The notes under the pieces were generated by a model that did not search any database, was not told where the DNA came from, and saw only the letters and a list, made by a program, of their open reading frames with translations. A stretch of 16,352 bases of DNA from Caldimonas sp. (lineage in GTDB: Bacteria; Pseudomonadota; Gammaproteobacteria; Burkholderiales; Burkholderiaceae_C), in contig JASLGD010000166.1 of the NCBI GenBank assembly GCA_030150305.1, forward strand, positions 1 through 16,352, in the 5' to 3' direction. Numbering within the stretch: position 1 is the first letter of the stretch; every line of letters begins with the position of its first letter. Below are positions 7,106 to 14,201 of this stretch, piece by piece. The translations under genes were made by a program, and so were the position numbers.

Positions 7106-8815
7106 TCAGCGGTCCTGCACGCGCACCTGGCCGTTGTTGTAGACGATCTTGCCGCCGACGACCGTCAGCACCGACCCGAGGTGCTTGAGCGAATCGTCGG
7201 AGACGCTGAAGTAGTCGCCGCTCAGGACGACGAGGTCGGCGAGCTTGCCGGTCTCGATCGAGCCGAGCTTGTCCTCCTCCTTGGTGAACCAGCCGTTCTC
7301 GCGCGTGTAGAGCCGCAGCGCCTCCATGCGACTGAGCGTCTGGCCAGGGTTGATGAGGACGCCCGAGCTGTTCTTGCCGGTCGTCATGTAGTAGAGCATC
7401 AGCCACGGATTGAGCGTCGAGATCTGCGCCGAGTCGGAGCCGGCGCCGACCTTGATGCCGCTGTCGACGATCGTCCGGTACGGCGGGCCGCTCGCGGTCG
7501 GCGTGCCGGCGAGGTAGCGGAAGCCGTGCAGCGCGAGGCCGCCGCCGATCGCCTTCAGGCGCTGGATGTTGTCGGGCGTGATCGTCAGCGCGTGGGCGAC
7601 CGACCAGTGCAGCGGCGCGATCGGGATCTGCGTGTTGAGCTGCTCCCACGCGGAGATCGCGACGTTGTCCTCGGCCGACGAGAGCGTGTGCTGCTGGTAG
7701 ATCCAGCCGCGCTGCGCCGCCGTGTGCACCGCAGCGGCGTAGTTCGACGGCGGCACGACCTGGCCGAAGAGCGGCCAGTTGGTGATGAACTCGCCGAGGC
7801 CGGCGATCTTCAGCCAGTCGTTGCCGAACTCGCGGAACGCGTTCTCGACGCGGCGCGCCAGGATCGGGTTGTCGGGCTGCGTGTCCATGCTGAGGAAGAA
7901 GACACGAATGCGCGTCTTCATCTGTCCCGCGCGGTGCAGCTCGAGGATCGGGTCGTACGCGGTGTACGGATCCCAGCTCGCGGCGCCGTCGAAGGTGAAT
8001 TCGCTGTCGTGGTCGGGCGAGCCGGGGATGAGGAACCCGCCCATGTCGAAGTTCGACGTCACGCCGAGCTGCGCGGCGTAGTTCATCGCGTCGACGGTCG
8101 AGCGCTTCTTGTCGTCGAACGTCTGGATCGAGCGCAGCGCGTTCAGCGCCGCGACCGTGGGGGCGTTGGCGGCGATCGAGCCGTCGTTGCCGACCGCGAT
8201 GCCGCGGCTCGCGAAGAACGTCTTGCCCGCCGAGTTCGTCGTCGCGGGACCGGTGAACGAGACCTGGAGGTAGACCGGGTTCGCAGGTGCGATCGCGTCG
8301 AGCTCGGCCAGATTCGGCAGCCGCTTCTCGGCGAACTGGACCGGGTTGAAGCCGCCGATCGTCGTCACGAACTGGCCGGCGGGAACGCCGGCGCGGATGC
8401 GCGCGCCGTAGATCGCGGCGATGTCGGCGAACGAAGCGGCGGTCTCGAGCGGCGTGTGATAGCCGGGCCTCAGGCCCAGCAGGAGGATGTGGTTGTGGTT
8501 GTCGACCAGGCCGGGAACGACGGTCCGTCCATTGAGGTCGATGACCTGCTTGCAGCGGTTGTCGACGAGGCCGGCGTCGTGGCCGACCGCCGAGAACTTG
8601 TCGTTGTGGACGGTCACCGTCGAGACGACGCGGTTCTGCGCGTCCATCGTGTAGATGCGGCCGTTGACGAAGACGGTGTCGCGGCCGTTCGGGCACTGCT
8701 TGTCGTGGTCGCTGTCGCCGTGGTCGGCGAACGCCGCGCTCGCGCCGAACGCGAGCGCGACCGCGAGCGAGCGCGCCAGCGTCGCTCGCGCGCCAGTCGG
8801 TGGATGCAGGGTCAT
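7106..8815 (-). CDS. Secreted amidohydrolase, YtcJ-like (Amidohydro_3), 569 aa
   Basis: This is a metal-dependent hydrolase of the YtcJ-like branch of the amidohydrolase superfamily, predicted to act in the periplasm. A signal peptide covers residues 1-30 (cleavage after AAFA). The mature end DHGDSDHDK is rich in His and Asp and could bind metal. Motifs in order are the HxH pair His107/His109 in VDNHNHI, a possible bridging lysine in WLKIAG near 336, His376 in YQQHTLS, His403 and His408 in HWSVAHAL, and Asp461 in GAGSDSAQ. The C-terminus GSIETGKLADLVVLSGD is the typical closing strand. ATG 8815-8813 follows GAGAGGAGA. The reaction is not deducible; family members hydrolyse amides, ureas and related bonds. 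Its place just before the ring-cleavage enzyme suggests it prepares the growth substrate, possibly freeing an aromatic unit before import. Confidence 0.9.
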   Translation of the reverse strand: MTLHPPTGARATLARSLAVALAFGASAAFADHGDSDHDKQCPNGRDTVFVNGRIYTMDAQNRVVSTVTVHNDKFSAVGHDAGLVDNRCKQVIDLNGRTVVPGLVDNHNHILLLGLRPGYHTPLETAASFADIAAIYGARIRAGVPAGQFVTTIGGFNPVQFAEKRLPNLAELDAIAPANPVYLQVSFTGPATTNSAGKTFFASRGIAVGNDGSIAANAPTVAALNALRSIQTFDDKKRSTVDAMNYAAQLGVTSNFDMGGFLIPGSPDHDSEFTFDGAASWDPYTAYDPILELHRAGQMKTRIRVFFLSMDTQPDNPILARRVENAFREFGNDWLKIAGLGEFITNWPLFGQVVPPSNYAAAVHTAAQRGWIYQQHTLSSAEDNVAISAWEQLNTQIPIAPLHWSVAHALTITPDNIQRLKAIGGGLALHGFRYLAGTPTASGPPYRTIVDSGIKVGAGSDSAQISTLNPWLMLYYMTTGKNSSGVLINPGQTLSRMEALRLYTRENGWFTKEEDKLGSIETGKLADLVVLSGDYFSVSDDSLKHLGSVLTVVGGKIVYNNGQVRVQDR

Positions 8816-8864
8816 GGTGGTTGTCTCCTCTCTGTGAACCGCGCAGTCGCGGGGGCGTGTTGTC

Positions 8865-9971
8865 TCAAATGCGGCGACGCGGCAGCAGCCGGCCGGCGTT
8901 GCCGTTGGCGATCGCGGACAGGTCGGCGACGCTCCATCCTGCCGAGCGCAGCGCCGCGATCTGGGTGTCCATCGCCAGGTACGGGTAGTCGCTGCCGTAG
9001 AGCACCTGCGACGTCGGCACGAGCTTGAGCAGCGCGGCGAGCGCGGCCGGATGCGTCGCGTTGGCGGTGTCGTAGTAGAGCCGGCGAAGCTCGGCCTCGA
9101 TCCCTTGCGGCGCGAACTCGGCGGCGTTGCGGGCGCTGCCGTGGAAGAAGTTGATCCGCCCGGCCAGCATCGGGATCGTCCCGCCGGCGTGCGAGAACAA
9201 CCAGCGGATGTCGCGCCAGCGCGCGAACGCGCCCGACAGCAGCAGGCTCGTCACCGCGCGCGTGGTGTCGTGCGGCACCTCGATCACCGCCGGAAAGGTG
9301 CCGACGCTCAGGCGCCCGCAGCACGCCGCGACCAGCGGGTGGAAGAAGACGACGGCCTTGCGCCGATTGAGCTCGTCGAAGATCGGCTTGTACGACGCAT
9401 CGCCCGGCCACTTGTCGCCGTAGTTCGTCTGCAGGCCGACGCCGTCGACCTGCAGCTCGTCGAAGACGTACGCGATCTCGCGCAGCGTCGCGTCGACGTC
9501 GACCATCGGCAGCGTCGCGAACTGGCCGAAGCGGCCGGGATGGTCGTGAACCATCCTGGCGGCGAAGTCGTTGCACTCGCGGACGATCGCGTTCACGTCG
9601 GCGACCGGCCAGTCGAACCAGACGCCCGGCGTCGATGCGATCGAGAGCACCGCGGTGCGGACGCCGGCAGCGTCCATGTCGGCGAGCGCGCGCTCGACCG
9701 ACCAGCCGACCTGCTGCGCGAAGTGCGGCACGTTGCGCCGGTCTTCCCACTCGAGCCACGCCTTCTGGTAAGCGGGCGGGTAGTAGTGGTGGTGGGTGTC
9801 GATCCAAGGCAGGGCGACGGCGCCCGGCGCGGGTGCGGCGCATCCGGCCAGAGCAGTCGCGGCGCCGGCGGCGGCGAGCGCGCCGAGTCCGTTCAGGAAG
9901 CGCCGGCGCGATGCATCCGGCGCGGCGTGCGCCGGGCAGCCGCACGCGGCGACCCAACCGCGACCCGCCAT
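8865..9971 (-). CDS. Tat-exported lipoprotein amidohydrolase of the ACMSD/decarboxylase type (Amidohydro_2)
   Basis: This is the first gene of the operon. The N-terminus has a complete Tat motif SRRRFLN (21-27), a hydrophobic stretch and a lipobox LAGC with Cys44, so the protein should be exported folded and anchored by lipid. The catalytic part resembles aminocarboxymuconate semialdehyde decarboxylase and related decarboxylases/hydrolases: His60 and His62 in IDTHHHYYP, His211 in VFFHPL, His261 in FSHAGG and Asp328 in YGSDYPY. All metal-ligand positions are kept, so an active metalloenzyme is likely. ATG 9971-9969 follows AAGGAGA with 6 bases between. Relatives with known function are mostly cytoplasmic, so the export signal is unusual. 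Whether it decarboxylates an aromatic acid or hydrolyses a lactone or amide cannot be read from the sequence. Confidence 0.9.
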   Translation of the reverse strand: MAGRGWVAACGCPAHAAPDASRRRFLNGLGALAAAGAATALAGCAAPAPGAVALPWIDTHHHYYPPAYQKAWLEWEDRRNVPHFAQQVGWSVERALADMDAAGVRTAVLSIASTPGVWFDWPVADVNAIVRECNDFAARMVHDHPGRFGQFATLPMVDVDATLREIAYVFDELQVDGVGLQTNYGDKWPGDASYKPIFDELNRRKAVVFFHPLVAACCGRLSVGTFPAVIEVPHDTTRAVTSLLLSGAFARWRDIRWLFSHAGGTIPMLAGRINFFHGSARNAAEFAPQGIEAELRRLYYDTANATHPAALAALLKLVPTSQVLYGSDYPYLAMDTQIAALRSAGWSVADLSAIANGNAGRLLPRRRI

Positions 9972-10047
9972 CGTTGTCTCCTTCGTTTTTCTCGGCGTTC
10001 ACGACGCCATGCGACGACGATACGGCGCAGCACGCGCCGGGGACAAA

Positions 10048-10087
10048 TGGTCGTTTGCCATCGATATGATCGATCACGTCGATTCGA
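10048..10087. promoter_or_regulatory. Probable LysR-type operator in the divergent promoter region
   Basis: The 129 bases between the operon start and the divergent LysR gene contain two abutting T-N11-A boxes, the known LysR-family signature. The first is TGGTCGTTTGCCA (10048-10060), with TGG/CCA arms. The second is TCGATATGATCGA (10061-10073), which extends to the near-perfect palindrome ATCGATATGATCGAT (10060-10074). TCGAT also recurs every 9 bases at 10061, 10070 and 10079. The cluster ends 13 bases before the LysR start codon, so the regulator probably also controls its own expression. On the operon side a weak -35 TTGTCC-like hexamer can be drawn, but no convincing -10 box. Confidence 0.55.
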
Positions 10088-10100
10088 CAGTCGGGTTTGC

Positions 10101-11009
10101 ATGGAGCTCAGGCATCTTCGCTACTTCGTGGCTCTGGCCGACTGCCTGAGCTTCACGCGCGCCGCCGACCGCGTCCACGTCACCCAGTCGACGCTCTCGC
10201 ACCAGATCCGCCAGCTCGAGGACGAGATCGGACAGCGCCTGTTCGAGCGCATCGGCAAGCGCGTCGTGACGACCGAGGCGGGCGAGCTCTTCCTCGCGTT
10301 CGCGGTGCGCGCGCTGAAAGAGGTCGACCTCGGCACCGCGATGCTCAAGCCCGGCGGCGGCGGCCTGAGCGGTCAGGTCCGCGTCGGCGCGACGCACACC
10401 TTCAACGTCTCGCTGATTCCGGAGTGCGTCGCGCTCTTCCTCGCCCGCCATCCGACGGTGCGCGTGCGCGTCGACGAGCTCGCCGCCGAGCAGGTCGCCA
10501 ACGGCCTGCGCGACGGCGAGCTCGACATCGGCATCGCGTACCGGCCGAACGGCCCGACCGACCTGCGCTTCGAGCCGCTCTATCACGAGGAGATGGTCCT
10601 CGTCGTCGCGCACGGCCATCCGCTCGCGCGGCGCAAGCGCATCCGGATGGTCGAGCTGCACCAGCAGCGGGTCGTGCTGCTGCCGCGCAACTTCGCGACG
10701 CGAGTGCTGCTCGACGAATGCTTCCAGGCGAGCGGCGCCGAGCCGCTCGTCGTTGCCGAGATGTCGGCGATCGCGCCGATGCTCGGGCTCGTCCTGCGCA
10801 TGCCGATCGGCGCGATCGTCGCGCCCGACGCGGTGCCGGCGGCGATGCGGGGGCTGGCGACGGTGCCGATCGAAAGCCCGACGCCGGTGCGCACGCCGGG
10901 GCTGCTGTGGCGCCACGAAGCTCGCCAGGAAGCGACGGTGAAATCGTTCGCGGTGATCGTGCGCAAGACCGCGCTCGGCAACAGCCTGCGCGGCGGGCAG
11001 CCGCGCTGA
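10101..11009 (+). CDS. LysR-type transcriptional regulator (302 aa)
   Basis: This is a DNA-binding regulator with the LysR winged helix-turn-helix at residues 1-60 (MELRHLRYFVALADCLSFTRAADRVHVTQSTLSHQIRQLE, with the usual FxRAA and QSxxS pattern) and a substrate-binding domain from about 90 (GQVRVGATHTFNVSLIPECVALF) to 290. The sequence is closest in style to the CynR-like group. The start ATG 10101-10103 is chosen because the protein then begins exactly at the family's MELRHLRYF; the open frame upstream is antisense to the amidohydrolase. It is transcribed away from the nine-gene operon with T-N11-A boxes between, the classic layout for a LysR regulator controlling its divergent neighbour. 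The inducer is probably the pathway substrate or an early intermediate. Confidence 0.94.
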   Translation: MELRHLRYFVALADCLSFTRAADRVHVTQSTLSHQIRQLEDEIGQRLFERIGKRVVTTEAGELFLAFAVRALKEVDLGTAMLKPGGGGLSGQVRVGATHTFNVSLIPECVALFLARHPTVRVRVDELAAEQVANGLRDGELDIGIAYRPNGPTDLRFEPLYHEEMVLVVAHGHPLARRKRIRMVELHQQRVVLLPRNFATRVLLDECFQASGAEPLVVAEMSAIAPMLGLVLRMPIGAIVAPDAVPAAMRGLATVPIESPTPVRTPGLLWRHEARQEATVKSFAVIVRKTALGNSLRGGQPR

Positions 11010-11101
11010 GTCTGCGCTCCTATCGCGGCGCTTGAGAAAAGCGATGCCGCCGACGCGGCGCGGCGCTACCCTTTGCGCTCGCATCCACGGAGAACGACGA
11101 C

Positions 11102-11590
11102 ATGGCCAAGCCCGCCCCCCGCATCAACATCGGCATCGACGACGCCGACCGTGCCGCCATCGCCGACGGTCTCTCGAAGCTGCTCGCCGACACCTTCACG
11201 CTCTATCTGACGACGCACAACTTCCACTGGAACGTCACCGGGCCGATGTTCAACACGCTGCACCTGATGTTCATGGAGCAGTACACCGAGCTGTGGAACG
11301 CCGTCGACCCGATCGCCGAGCGGATCCGCTCGCTCGGCCACCACGCGCCCGGGTCGTACGGCCAGTTCGGCCGCCTCGGCTCGATCGGCGACGTCCCCGA
11401 GTCGCCGCCGGCGGCGCTCGACATGGTGCGAAAGCTCGTCGAAGGGCACGAGGCGGTCGCGCGCACGGCGCGCGGCATCTTCCCGCTCGCCGACAAGGCC
11501 GGCGACGAGCCGACCGCCGACCTGCTGACGCAGCGTCTCACGGTGCACGAGCAGACCGCGTGGATGCTGCGCAGCCTGCTCGAGGAATAG
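11102..11590 (+). CDS. dps: Dps family DNA-binding ferritin-like protein (162 aa)
   Basis: Dps proteins form 12-subunit shells that store iron and use peroxide to oxidise Fe(II), protecting DNA. The core THNFHWNVTGPMFNTLH (38-54) and DPIAERIRSLG (69-79) is unmistakable. Ferroxidase positions aligned to E. coli Dps are His42 (H51), His54 (H63), Asp69 (D78) and Glu73 (E82). The position of E. coli Asp67 is Met58 here, with Glu59 next to it. The length is normal. The N-terminus is short and carries only a few basic residues, so DNA binding is uncertain. ATG 11102 follows CGGAGAA. The 92-base gap before it gives it its own upstream region after the LysR gene, but I see no clear OxyR site or sigma-70 promoter. 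It is unrelated to the catabolic operon as far as the sequence shows. Confidence 0.93.
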   Translation: MAKPAPRINIGIDDADRAAIADGLSKLLADTFTLYLTTHNFHWNVTGPMFNTLHLMFMEQYTELWNAVDPIAERIRSLGHHAPGSYGQFGRLGSIGDVPESPPAALDMVRKLVEGHEAVARTARGIFPLADKAGDEPTADLLTQRLTVHEQTAWMLRSLLEE

Positions 11591-11606
11591 GCCCGCGCTA
11601 GAGCAG
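11576..11606. terminator. Short inverted repeat spanning the convergent gene ends (possible weak terminator)
   Basis: CTGCTC (11576-11581) and GAGCAG (11601-11606) are inverted copies around a 19-base loop that includes both stop codons of the converging Dps and glycosylase genes, which are only 7 bases apart. There is no T-run on either side and the stem is short, so this is at best a weak bidirectional stop signal. It could also be chance in coding sequence. Confidence 0.2.
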
Positions 11607-12476
11607 CTCGTCGATGTGCTTCGGCCAGCTGCTCTTCAGGAGCTTCGAGAGCGCGCGGTCGGCGAGGACCTTGCCTCCGGTCTGGCAGCGCGCGCAGTAG
11701 TTGGTCTCGTTGTCGGCGTGGACGATGCGCTGCACCGGCGCGCCGCAGTCGGGACACGGCTGGCCGAAGCGGCCGTGCACGGCCATCGCCGGATGGAACG
11801 CGGTCACCTTCTGCGGCCAGTCGCCGGCCTCGCGCAGGAGGCGCTCGCTCCACTCGGCGAGCGTCGCCTGCGTCGCCGCGAACAGGCGGTCGATCGCTGC
11901 GGCGTCGAGCGAGCGCGTCAACGCCAGCGGCGACAGGCGCGCGCGATGCAGGATCTCGTCCGAGTACGCGTTGCCGATGCCGCTGAAGAGGCGCGGATCG
12001 GTGAGCGCGCGCTTGACGGTGTGGTTCTCGGCGACGAGGCGCGCGGCGAACGCGTCGCGCGTCGCCGCGAAGACGTCGATGCCGCCGGCGTCGAGCGCAG
12101 CGAGCGCGGCGCGTCCCTCGACGACGTGGAGCGAGGCGCGCCGCTGCTTGCCGGCTTCGGTGAGCGCGAGCGTCCCCGTCGCGAAGGCGAAGAACGCGAG
12201 CGCGTTCGGCGCCGTCGTCTTGCCGCGCTCGAGCCAGCGCAGCCGCCCGGCGATCATCAGGTGGACGACGACGAAGAGCTCGCCCTCGAAGGCGAGGACG
12301 ATGCGCTTGCCGAGGCGCTCGACGCCGACGACGCGCTTGCCCTCGACCGCGGCGATCGGCGGCGTCACCGAGCGCAGCAGGAACGGATGGCGGATCGAGA
12401 CGCGCTCGAGGCGCTGGCCGACGACCTTGGCCGCGAGCCGCTCGACGTAGACGGTGACGTCGGGGAGCTCGGGCAT
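11598..12476 (-). CDS. Fpg/Nei family DNA glycosylase (292 aa)
   Basis: This is a base-excision repair enzyme that removes oxidised bases and nicks the strand. The start at ATG 12476-12474 gives MPELPDV, placing the catalytic Pro and Glu directly after Met; this decides the start, since the longer open frame would bury them. Other landmarks are Lys57 in LGKRIVL, the helix-two-turn-helix around NHTVKRALTDPRLFSGIGNAYSDEIL (151-176), and a zinc finger with Cys241, Cys244, Cys261 and Cys264 (C-x2-C-x16-C-x2-C). The finger hairpin reads HADNETNYC where classic Fpg has a conserved Arg, and a 28-residue tail follows the last cysteine; classic Fpg ends almost there. This fits a separate Fpg-like subfamily rather than MutM itself. 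No good ribosome-binding site is visible. Confidence 0.92.
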   Translation of the reverse strand: MPELPDVTVYVERLAAKVVGQRLERVSIRHPFLLRSVTPPIAAVEGKRVVGVERLGKRIVLAFEGELFVVVHLMIAGRLRWLERGKTTAPNALAFFAFATGTLALTEAGKQRRASLHVVEGRAALAALDAGGIDVFAATRDAFAARLVAENHTVKRALTDPRLFSGIGNAYSDEILHRARLSPLALTRSLDAAAIDRLFAATQATLAEWSERLLREAGDWPQKVTAFHPAMAVHGRFGQPCPDCGAPVQRIVHADNETNYCARCQTGGKVLADRALSKLLKSSWPKHIDELL

Positions 12477-12542
12477 CGGCCAAGTGTGCCACCTGCGCTC
12501 GCACGGCCGACGGTTGTCCGGACGATGCCGGGGATTCGGCAA

Positions 12543-12571
12543 TTGCGCCGTGCCGGCGTTGCCGGTACATG
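12543..12571 (+). promoter_or_regulatory. Candidate promoter for the TRAP operon
   Basis: TTGCGC (12543-12548) and TACATG (12566-12571) are separated by 17 bases, the best sigma-70 spacing, but each matches the consensus at only three of six positions. The 122-base gap between the glycosylase and TRAP genes also holds small palindromes GTCCGGAC and GCAATTGC and a direct repeat TGCCGG-CGT-TGCCGG, any of which could be regulator contacts. No other gene is seen in this gap. Confidence 0.25.
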
Positions 12572-12584
12572 TGCGAGCCACACC

Positions 12585-12593
12585 AAGGAGGAG
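12585..12593 (+). promoter_or_regulatory. Strong ribosome-binding site that fixes the DctP start
   Basis: AAGGAGGAG ends 5 bases before ATG 12599-12601. An upstream in-frame ATG at 12569 lies before this site and would put it inside the coding sequence, so the downstream start is preferred. It also gives a clean signal peptide. Confidence 0.8.
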
Positions 12594-12598
12594 ACGCC

Positions 12599-13615
12599 AT
12601 GAGAGATCGCACCGCTTGGGGCAGGACGCGGGCGCTGGCCGTCGGCGCGCTCGTCGTCGTCGCCGCCGCCTCGTCGCCGGCCCGCGCCCAGGAGGTCAGG
12701 CACTACCGCTTCGCCTACGACCAGCCGCGCAACACCGGCTACAGCATCGCCGGCGACATCTTCGCCGAGCGTCTGAAGGAGCTGAGCAAGGGCACGATGC
12801 TGATCGATCAGTACCCCGGCGCTCAGCTCGGCCAGGAGCCGCAGGTCCTGCAGCTGATGAAGGCCGGCGACATCGAGTTCTGCATCACCTCGTCGGCCAA
12901 CGCCGCGACGCTGTCGCCGCAGGCCGGAGTGATGTCGCTTCATTTCCTGTTCCGCTCCGAGGACCACCTGAAGAAATCGCTCGCCGACGCCAAGGTCGTG
13001 CAGGCGGTCAAAAACATGGTCGAGGACACCGTCCAGGGCGGCCACGTGCTCGCCGTCATCACGCTCGGCCTGCGCAACATGTACAGCAAGAAGGAGATCC
13101 GGAAGCTCGACGACATCAAGGGGCTGAAGGTGCGCGTCCAGGCGACGGCGACCGAGGACACGATGTTCCCCGCCTACGGCGCGCAGACCGTGCACATGCC
13201 CTTCGGCAGCGTCTACACCTCGCTGCAGACCGGGGTCGTCGACGTCGCCGAGAACGGCGTCAACGTCTATCTGGTCAACAAGCACTACGAGGTCGCGCCG
13301 GTGCTGTCGATGACCGAGCACGAGGCGAACAACAACTTCGTCTGGATCAGCGACAAGCTCTGGAAGAGCCTCACCCCCGACCAGAAGAAGTGGGTGACGA
13401 CCGCGGCCGACGAGGTCGGGCGCACGCAGCCGGCGAAATCGCTCGAGCTCGAGCACCAGTCGGCCGAGAAGCTGAAGTCGATCGGCGTCAAGGTCGTCAC
13501 CGACGTCGACAAGTCCGGGTTCGTGAAGACGGCGGCGCCGTACCTCGACAAGCTGGCCAAGGACCTCGGGCCGCACGCGGTCAAGATCAAGGACCTGATC
13601 AGCGCGGTGCAGTAG
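12599..13615 (+). CDS. dctP: TRAP transporter substrate-binding protein, DctP family
   Basis: This is the periplasmic binding protein of a tripartite ATP-independent transporter, which delivers an organic acid to the membrane pair DctQ/DctM. The 338-residue protein has a signal peptide of about 30 residues (cleavage after PARA). The family pattern follows: HYRFAYDQPRNTGYSIAGDIFAERLKELSKGTM, YPGAQLGQEPQVLQLMKAGDIEF, and KGLKVRVQ with Arg179, the residue that normally grips the carboxylate of the ligand. The later FGSVYTSLQTGVVDVAENGV segment matches the usual hinge region. The start is set by a strong ribosome-binding site. DctQ starts 4 bases after its stop. The ligand is probably a carboxylic acid; the dioxygenase after DctM suggests it is a substrate for oxygenation. 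Confidence 0.94.
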   Translation: MRDRTAWGRTRALAVGALVVVAAASSPARAQEVRHYRFAYDQPRNTGYSIAGDIFAERLKELSKGTMLIDQYPGAQLGQEPQVLQLMKAGDIEFCITSSANAATLSPQAGVMSLHFLFRSEDHLKKSLADAKVVQAVKNMVEDTVQGGHVLAVITLGLRNMYSKKEIRKLDDIKGLKVRVQATATEDTMFPAYGAQTVHMPFGSVYTSLQTGVVDVAENGVNVYLVNKHYEVAPVLSMTEHEANNNFVWISDKLWKSLTPDQKKWVTTAADEVGRTQPAKSLELEHQSAEKLKSIGVKVVTDVDKSGFVKTAAPYLDKLAKDLGPHAVKIKDLISAVQ

Positions 13616-13619
13616 CCGG

Positions 13620-14201
13620 GTGCGCGCCGCCGACAAGCTGGTGCTGGAGCGCCAGCGCCACCTGAAGTGGCGCGCGTTCGACGTGCTCGAGCTGGCGCTG
13701 ATGGTGCTCTGCGGCGCGCTCCTGTTCGGCTTCTCGACGACGGTCGTGTGCGACATCGTGACGCGCACGATCGGCCGCCCGTGGCTGTGGCTGCAGGAGG
13801 TGACGCAGACCTTCTTCATCTACGCCATCTTCGTCGGCGCTTCGGTCGCGACGCGGCGCAACGACCACCTCTACCTCACGGCAGTCTCCGAGGCGCTGCA
13901 CGGCAAGGCGCGCCTCGTCGCCGAGACCGTGATCCGCCTCGTCGTGCTCGGCGTCGCCGGCTGCCTGGTCTGGTTCGGCTACCTCAATTTCCTGCGCGGC
14001 TTCTCGAGCTTCCGGATGCCCTCGATGACGCCGATCGCGTCGCTCTACGCTGCGATCCCGATCGCAGGGGCGCTGATCGCGCTCTTCACCGTCGAGCAGC
14101 TCGTCAACGGCTGGCGCAACGGCTTCGACCGGCCGCCCGAGCGCGACGATGGCGCGGCTGCACCGGCCGTTGCCCCCGCACCCGGCGAGGAGCAGCGATG
14201 A
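13620..14201 (+). CDS. dctQ: TRAP transporter small permease, DctQ family
   Basis: This is the four-span small membrane subunit that pairs with DctM. The 193-residue protein has hydrophobic spans near 20-45, 58-78, 100-121 and 138-158, and the family motif WLQEVTQTFFIYAIFVGASVATRRNDHL (57-83). The last 25 residues are a Pro/Ala-rich cytoplasmic tail. The start is GTG 13620, placed 4 bases after the DctP stop; no good ribosome-binding site is seen, so translation is probably coupled. It overlaps DctM by ATGA. Identity is firm from the motif and gene order. Confidence 0.92.
   Translation: MRAADKLVLERQRHLKWRAFDVLELALMVLCGALLFGFSTTVVCDIVTRTIGRPWLWLQEVTQTFFIYAIFVGASVATRRNDHLYLTAVSEALHGKARLVAETVIRLVVLGVAGCLVWFGYLNFLRGFSSFRMPSMTPIASLYAAIPIAGALIALFTVEQLVNGWRNGFDRPPERDDGAAAPAVAPAPGEEQR

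Noticed and set aside
7080..8696. N-terminal extension that would make the intradiol dioxygenase 838 residues long
   Set aside because: The extension is an out-of-frame reading of the amidohydrolase gene on the same strand, with no recognisable domain. A ribosome-binding site and the normal family N-terminus occur at 7079.
9051..10100. N-terminal extension of the LysR gene upstream of 10101
   Set aside because: It is antisense to the amidohydrolase, and LysR proteins begin at the MELRHLRYF-like segment.
11010..11101. Bulged hairpin (CGGCGCTT / AAGC...GCCG) after the LysR gene as an intrinsic terminator
   Set aside because: The stem needs a three-base bulge and has no T-run, so it is not convincing. 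The rest of this gap shows only the Dps ribosome-binding site.
12477..12495. Sigma-54-like TGGCAC...TGGC pattern upstream of the glycosylase gene
   Set aside because: The GG to GC distance is 10 bases instead of 12, and no sigma-54 activator is nearby.
12477..12581. Longer start for the Fpg-like glycosylase
   Set aside because: The catalytic proline must follow the initiator methionine, which holds only for the start at 12476.
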